Assembly (NCBI GenBank): GCA_045652135.1
Contig: JAZRTS010000113.1
Span: forward strand, 1-18,287
Direction: 5' to 3'
From: RGIG7213 sp045652135
GTDB lineage: Bacteria; Bacillota; Clostridia; Oscillospirales; CAG-272
Length of the DNA: 18,287 nucleotides
Under the pieces are notes generated by a model, which was not told the origin of the DNA, made no database searches, and saw nothing but the letters and a program-made list of their open reading frames with translations. The position numbers and the translations under genes were made by a program. The stretch's first letter is position 1, and every line of letters begins with the position of its first letter. Of the stretch, positions 15,375 through 18,287 are shown piece after piece.

Positions 15375-16580
15375 TTACTCGATGATTTCAGAAACGACGC
15401 CTGAACCAACTGTTCTACCACCCTCACGGATAGCGAAACGGAGACCCTTTTCAATAGCGATAGGTGTGATAAGCTCAACAGTCATATCAACGTTATCGCC
15501 GGGGCGGCACATTTCAACGTCAGCGGGAAGACCGATAACGCCTGTAACGTCAGTTGTTCTGAAGTAGAACTGAGGTCTGTAGCCGGGGAAGAAGGGCTTT
15601 TGACGGCCGCCTTCTTTTTCTGTAAGAACGTAAACCTGACCTACAAACTTTGTGTGAGGCTGAATGGAGCCGGGCTTACAGATAACCTGACCTCTTTCGA
15701 TCTCGTTCTTCTGGATACCACGGAGAAGAAGACCGATATTGTCACCTGCCTGAGCAGAATCAAGAAGCTTTCTGAACATTTCAACGCCTGTAACAACTGT
15801 CTGTCTCTTTTCGTCGGAAAGACCAACGATTTCAACAGTATCAGACATGTTTACGATACCTCTTTCAACTCTACCTGTAGCAACTGTACCACGACCTGTG
15901 ATGGAGAATACGTCCTCGACAGGCATAAGGAAGGGCATGTCGGACATTCTGTCAGGTGTAGGAATGAACGCGTCAACTTCGTTCATAAGTTCGAAGATAG
16001 GAGCGTAGCAAGCGTCGTTCATATCTGTGGAAGCAGATTCGAGAGCGTCTCTTGCGGAACCTCTGATGATAGGTGTATCATCGCCCGGGAAGTCGTACTC
16101 GTTAAGGAGTTCACGAATTTCCATCTCAACGAGGTCGAGAAGTTCGGGGTCGTCAACGAGGTCGCACTTGTTCATGAATACAACGATTGCAGGAACGCCA
16201 ACCTGACGAGCGAGAAGGATGTGCTCACGTGTCTGCTGCATAGGACCGTCTGTACCTGCAACAACGAGGATAGCACCGTCCATCTGAGCTGCACCTGTGA
16301 TCATGTTCTTAACATAGTCAGCGTGTCCGGGGCAGTCAACGTGTGCGTAGTGACGTGTGTCTGTTTCGTACTCAACGTGTCTTGTGTTGATTGTGATACC
16401 TCTTGCTCTTTCTTCGGGAGCGTTGTCGATCTGGTCATAAGCCAAGAACTCGATGTTACCGTTCTTCAAAGAAAGTGTCTTTGTGATAGCTGCTGTGAGC
16501 GTTGTCTTACCATGGTCAACGTGGCCGATAGTACCAATGTTAACATGGTCTTTTGTTCTGTCAAACTTTTGCTTTGCCAT
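15375..16580 (-). CDS. tuf: Translation elongation factor Tu
   Basis: This GTPase brings aminoacyl-tRNA to the ribosome; it has 401 residues. G motifs are GHVDHGKT (19-26), the DCPGH motif with catalytic H86, and NKCD (137-140); domains II and III follow. Codon use is strongly biased, as expected for a highly expressed gene, and produces long antisense frames. AGGAGG stands before the ATG at 16580. Small departures from common EF-Tu sequences are R67 in NTRHVEYET, where serine or alanine is usual, and AGTDGPMQQTREH where AADGPMPQTREH or similar is common. It follows fusA by 48 bp, the usual str operon order. The gap holds a 6-bp hairpin (16601-16615) but no terminator. Confidence 0.98.
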   Translation of the reverse strand: MAKQKFDRTKDHVNIGTIGHVDHGKTTLTAAITKTLSLKNGNIEFLAYDQIDNAPEERARGITINTRHVEYETDTRHYAHVDCPGHADYVKNMITGAAQMDGAILVVAGTDGPMQQTREHILLARQVGVPAIVVFMNKCDLVDDPELLDLVEMEIRELLNEYDFPGDDTPIIRGSARDALESASTDMNDACYAPIFELMNEVDAFIPTPDRMSDMPFLMPVEDVFSITGRGTVATGRVERGIVNMSDTVEIVGLSDEKRQTVVTGVEMFRKLLDSAQAGDNIGLLLRGIQKNEIERGQVICKPGSIQPHTKFVGQVYVLTEKEGGRQKPFFPGYRPQFYFRTTDVTGVIGLPADVEMCRPGDNVDMTVELITPIAIEKGLRFAIREGGRTVGSGVVSEIIE

Positions 16581-16628
16581 TGGTTTTTCCTCCTAAAATA
16601 TGAAACAATGTTTCAAAAATTTTTAATT

Positions 16629-18287
16629 TTATTGCTTAGCTCTTCCGGAAATAATAGCTTCCTGAATGCTCTTGGGAACTTCTGTGAAGTGGCTGGGCTC
16701 CATAGAGTACATACCTCTACCCTGTGTACGGGAACGGAGCTCAGTTGCGTAACCGAACATTTCCGCAAGCGGAACCATAGCGGTTATCTGCGATGCGCCT
16801 GTCATGTTATCCATGGACTGGATAGCACCACGGCGGGAGTTAAGGTCACCGATAACATCACCGAGGTAATCATCGGGAGTTACAACAACAACCTTCATGA
16901 TCGGCTCTGTAAGCACGGGGTCTGCCTTACGCATACCTTCCTTGAGCGCCATAGAACCTGCGATCTTGAACGCCATTTCGGATGAGTCAACTTCGTGGTA
17001 AGAACCGCCTGTAAGCGTTACCTTAACGTCAACTACATCGTAGCCTGCAAGGATACCGGACTGCATTGCGCCCTGGATACCTGCGTCAACAGCGGGAATG
17101 TATTCCTTGGGAATATCACCGCCGACAACCTTGTTTTCAAACAAGTAGCCTGCACCGGGTTCGTTAGGCTCAATAGTGATCTTAACGTGACCGTACTGAC
17201 CTTTACCACCGGACTGACGTGCATATTTCATATCGACATCGGCGCTCTTTCTGATTGTTTCCTTGTAAGAAACCTGAGGCTTACCGATGTTTGCTTCAAC
17301 CTTAAACTCACGAAGAAGTCTGTCAACAATGATTTCAAGGTGAAGCTCACCCATACCTGCGATGATAGTCTGAGCTGTATCCTCGTCTGTATAGGTACGG
17401 AATGTCGGGTCTTCTTCAGCAAGCTTTGCCAAAGCAATACCCATCTTTTCCTGACCTGCCTTTGTCTTGGGCTCGATAGCAACTCTGATAACGGGTTCCG
17501 GGAACTCCATTGATTCGAGAATTACGGGATGAGCTTCATCACAAAGTGTGTCACCTGTTGTTGTATTCTTAACACCTACTACTGCGGCGATATCACCGGA
17601 GTAACAAATGTCGATATCCTGTCTGTCGTTAGCGTGCATCTGAAGAATTCTTCCGAAACGCTCACGGCCGTTCTTTGTTGAGTTGTAAACAGTTGTACCT
17701 GCTTCAACCTTACCTGAATAAACTCTGAAGAAGCAGAGCTTACCAACGAACGGGTCGGGCATGATCTTGAACGCAAGAGCAGAGAAAGGCTCGTTATCGT
17801 CAGAACGTCTCTCCTCTTCTTCCTCGGTATCAGGGTTGATACCCTTGATAGCAGGAACGTCAACAGGAGCAGGCATGTAGTCAACGATAGCGTCAAGGAG
17901 CTTCTGTACACCCTTGTTACGGTAAGAAGTACCGCAAACAACGGGAACCATTATATTGTCAATGGTAGCCTTACGGATAGCAGCCTTGATCTCCTCAGTG
18001 GAGAGTTCTTCACCTGCGAAATATTTTTCAAGAAGAGCATCGTCACTCTCAGCAACAGCTTCGATCATAGCAGCACGATATTCCTCTGCCTTCTCAAGCA
18101 TATCTGCCGGAATGGGTTCTACTCTCATATCCTTACCAAGATCATCATAGTAGATGTGCGCCTCCATAGTTACGAGGTCGATGATGCCGCGGAAATACTC
18201 CTCAGCTCCGATAGGAAGCTGGATCGGCACTGCGTTTGCCTTAAGACGCTCACGCATCATATCAACTACGCGGTAGAAGTCCGCACC
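16629..18287 (-). CDS. fusA: Translation elongation factor G, 3' part (start outside window)
   Basis: This GTPase moves tRNAs and mRNA through the ribosome. The frame is open to the right edge of the window, where it reads GADFYRVVDMMRERLKANAVP, so the coding region is not complete: about 552 codons are present and roughly 145 N-terminal residues, with the P-loop and NKxD motif, lie outside. Visible are the end of the G domain with CGTSYRNKGVQKLLDAI, domain II (from about FSALAFKIMPDPFVGKL), domain III-IV with GMGELHLEIIVDRLLREF, RQSGGKGQYGHVKI and the tip region, and the C-terminal domain ending in AIISGRAKQ. tuf follows directly. The sequence fits the translocase EF-G1 rather than a ribosome-protection protein. 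Confidence 0.97.
   Translation of the reverse strand, partial: GADFYRVVDMMRERLKANAVPIQLPIGAEEYFRGIIDLVTMEAHIYYDDLGKDMRVEPIPADMLEKAEEYRAAMIEAVAESDDALLEKYFAGEELSTEEIKAAIRKATIDNIMVPVVCGTSYRNKGVQKLLDAIVDYMPAPVDVPAIKGINPDTEEEEERRSDDNEPFSALAFKIMPDPFVGKLCFFRVYSGKVEAGTTVYNSTKNGRERFGRILQMHANDRQDIDICYSGDIAAVVGVKNTTTGDTLCDEAHPVILESMEFPEPVIRVAIEPKTKAGQEKMGIALAKLAEEDPTFRTYTDEDTAQTIIAGMGELHLEIIVDRLLREFKVEANIGKPQVSYKETIRKSADVDMKYARQSGGKGQYGHVKITIEPNEPGAGYLFENKVVGGDIPKEYIPAVDAGIQGAMQSGILAGYDVVDVKVTLTGGSYHEVDSSEMAFKIAGSMALKEGMRKADPVLTEPIMKVVVVTPDDYLGDVIGDLNSRRGAIQSMDNMTGASQITAMVPLAEMFGYATELRSRTQGRGMYSMEPSHFTEVPKSIQEAIISGRAKQ

Noticed and set aside
15094..15567. Plus-strand frame of 157 codons over the riboswitch
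   Set aside because: It crosses the conserved FMN aptamer and the end of tuf in antisense; the openness is explained by these.
15600..16985. Plus-strand open frame of 461 codons across tuf and fusA
   Set aside because: It is antisense to two highly expressed, codon-biased genes; the translation is low in complexity, cysteine-rich and resembles no family.
1..18287. Defence island, prophage or secondary metabolite cluster
   Set aside because: No integrase, transposase, nuclease-toxin pair, phage structural gene or synthetase was found; the window is core genes and common transporters.

Overview
The window looks like chromosomal DNA of a low-to-moderate GC Gram-positive anaerobe. A Clostridia member, perhaps of the Oscillospiraceae/Ruminococcaceae, is the best guess. 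The basis is gene content and style: a YtrA-type GntR repressor with its ABC module, AzlCD, an ECF riboflavin S-component under an FMN riboswitch, RecD2 followed by ComFC, AGGAGG-type ribosome binding sites, TTGACA/TATAAT-type promoters and AT-rich gaps. No phage, insertion sequence with a transposase, CRISPR array, rRNA or tRNA gene was seen. This is mostly a housekeeping and transport region, and no clear new multi-gene system stands out.

Layout from left to right. (1) 1-1060: a leftward M28-type metallopeptidase whose catalytic domain is interrupted by two membrane segments, with its own promoter and terminator. (2) 1100-2180: rightward azlC-azlD, a branched-chain amino acid exporter pair. 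(3) 2191-2295: a small palindromic MITE-like repeat in the convergent gap. (4) 2305-4835: a leftward autoregulated operon of GntR/YtrA regulator, ABC ATPase and two related ABC-2 permeases, with a strong promoter whose -10 lies inside repeated CTGTATA/TATACAG half-sites. (5) 4869-7922: a leftward 991-residue ABC ATPase-permease fusion of the MacB/FtsX type, with a large extracytoplasmic domain and a Met-rich stretch. (6) 7887-8182: a non-coding gap with inverted repeats. (7) 8183-9278: a leftward single-gene unit for an MreB-like actin in which both usual ATP-hydrolysis residues are replaced. (8) 9296-12263: recD2-comFC, overlapping; recD2 starts at TTG. (9) 12422-14195: a small multidrug export family membrane protein followed by metK, from a clear promoter. 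(10) 14211-15352: ribU with a leader of about 550 nt holding an FMN riboswitch, an intrinsic terminator and a 133-bp fold-back element. (11) 15375-18287: tuf and the 3' part of fusA (the end of a str-type operon), reading leftward into the riboswitch.

All genes except azlC and azlD are on the minus strand. The items most worth a second look are the catalytically altered MreB paralogue, the fold-back element between the FMN riboswitch and ribU, the lack of a separate terminator between tuf and the riboswitch, and the membrane-split M28 peptidase.
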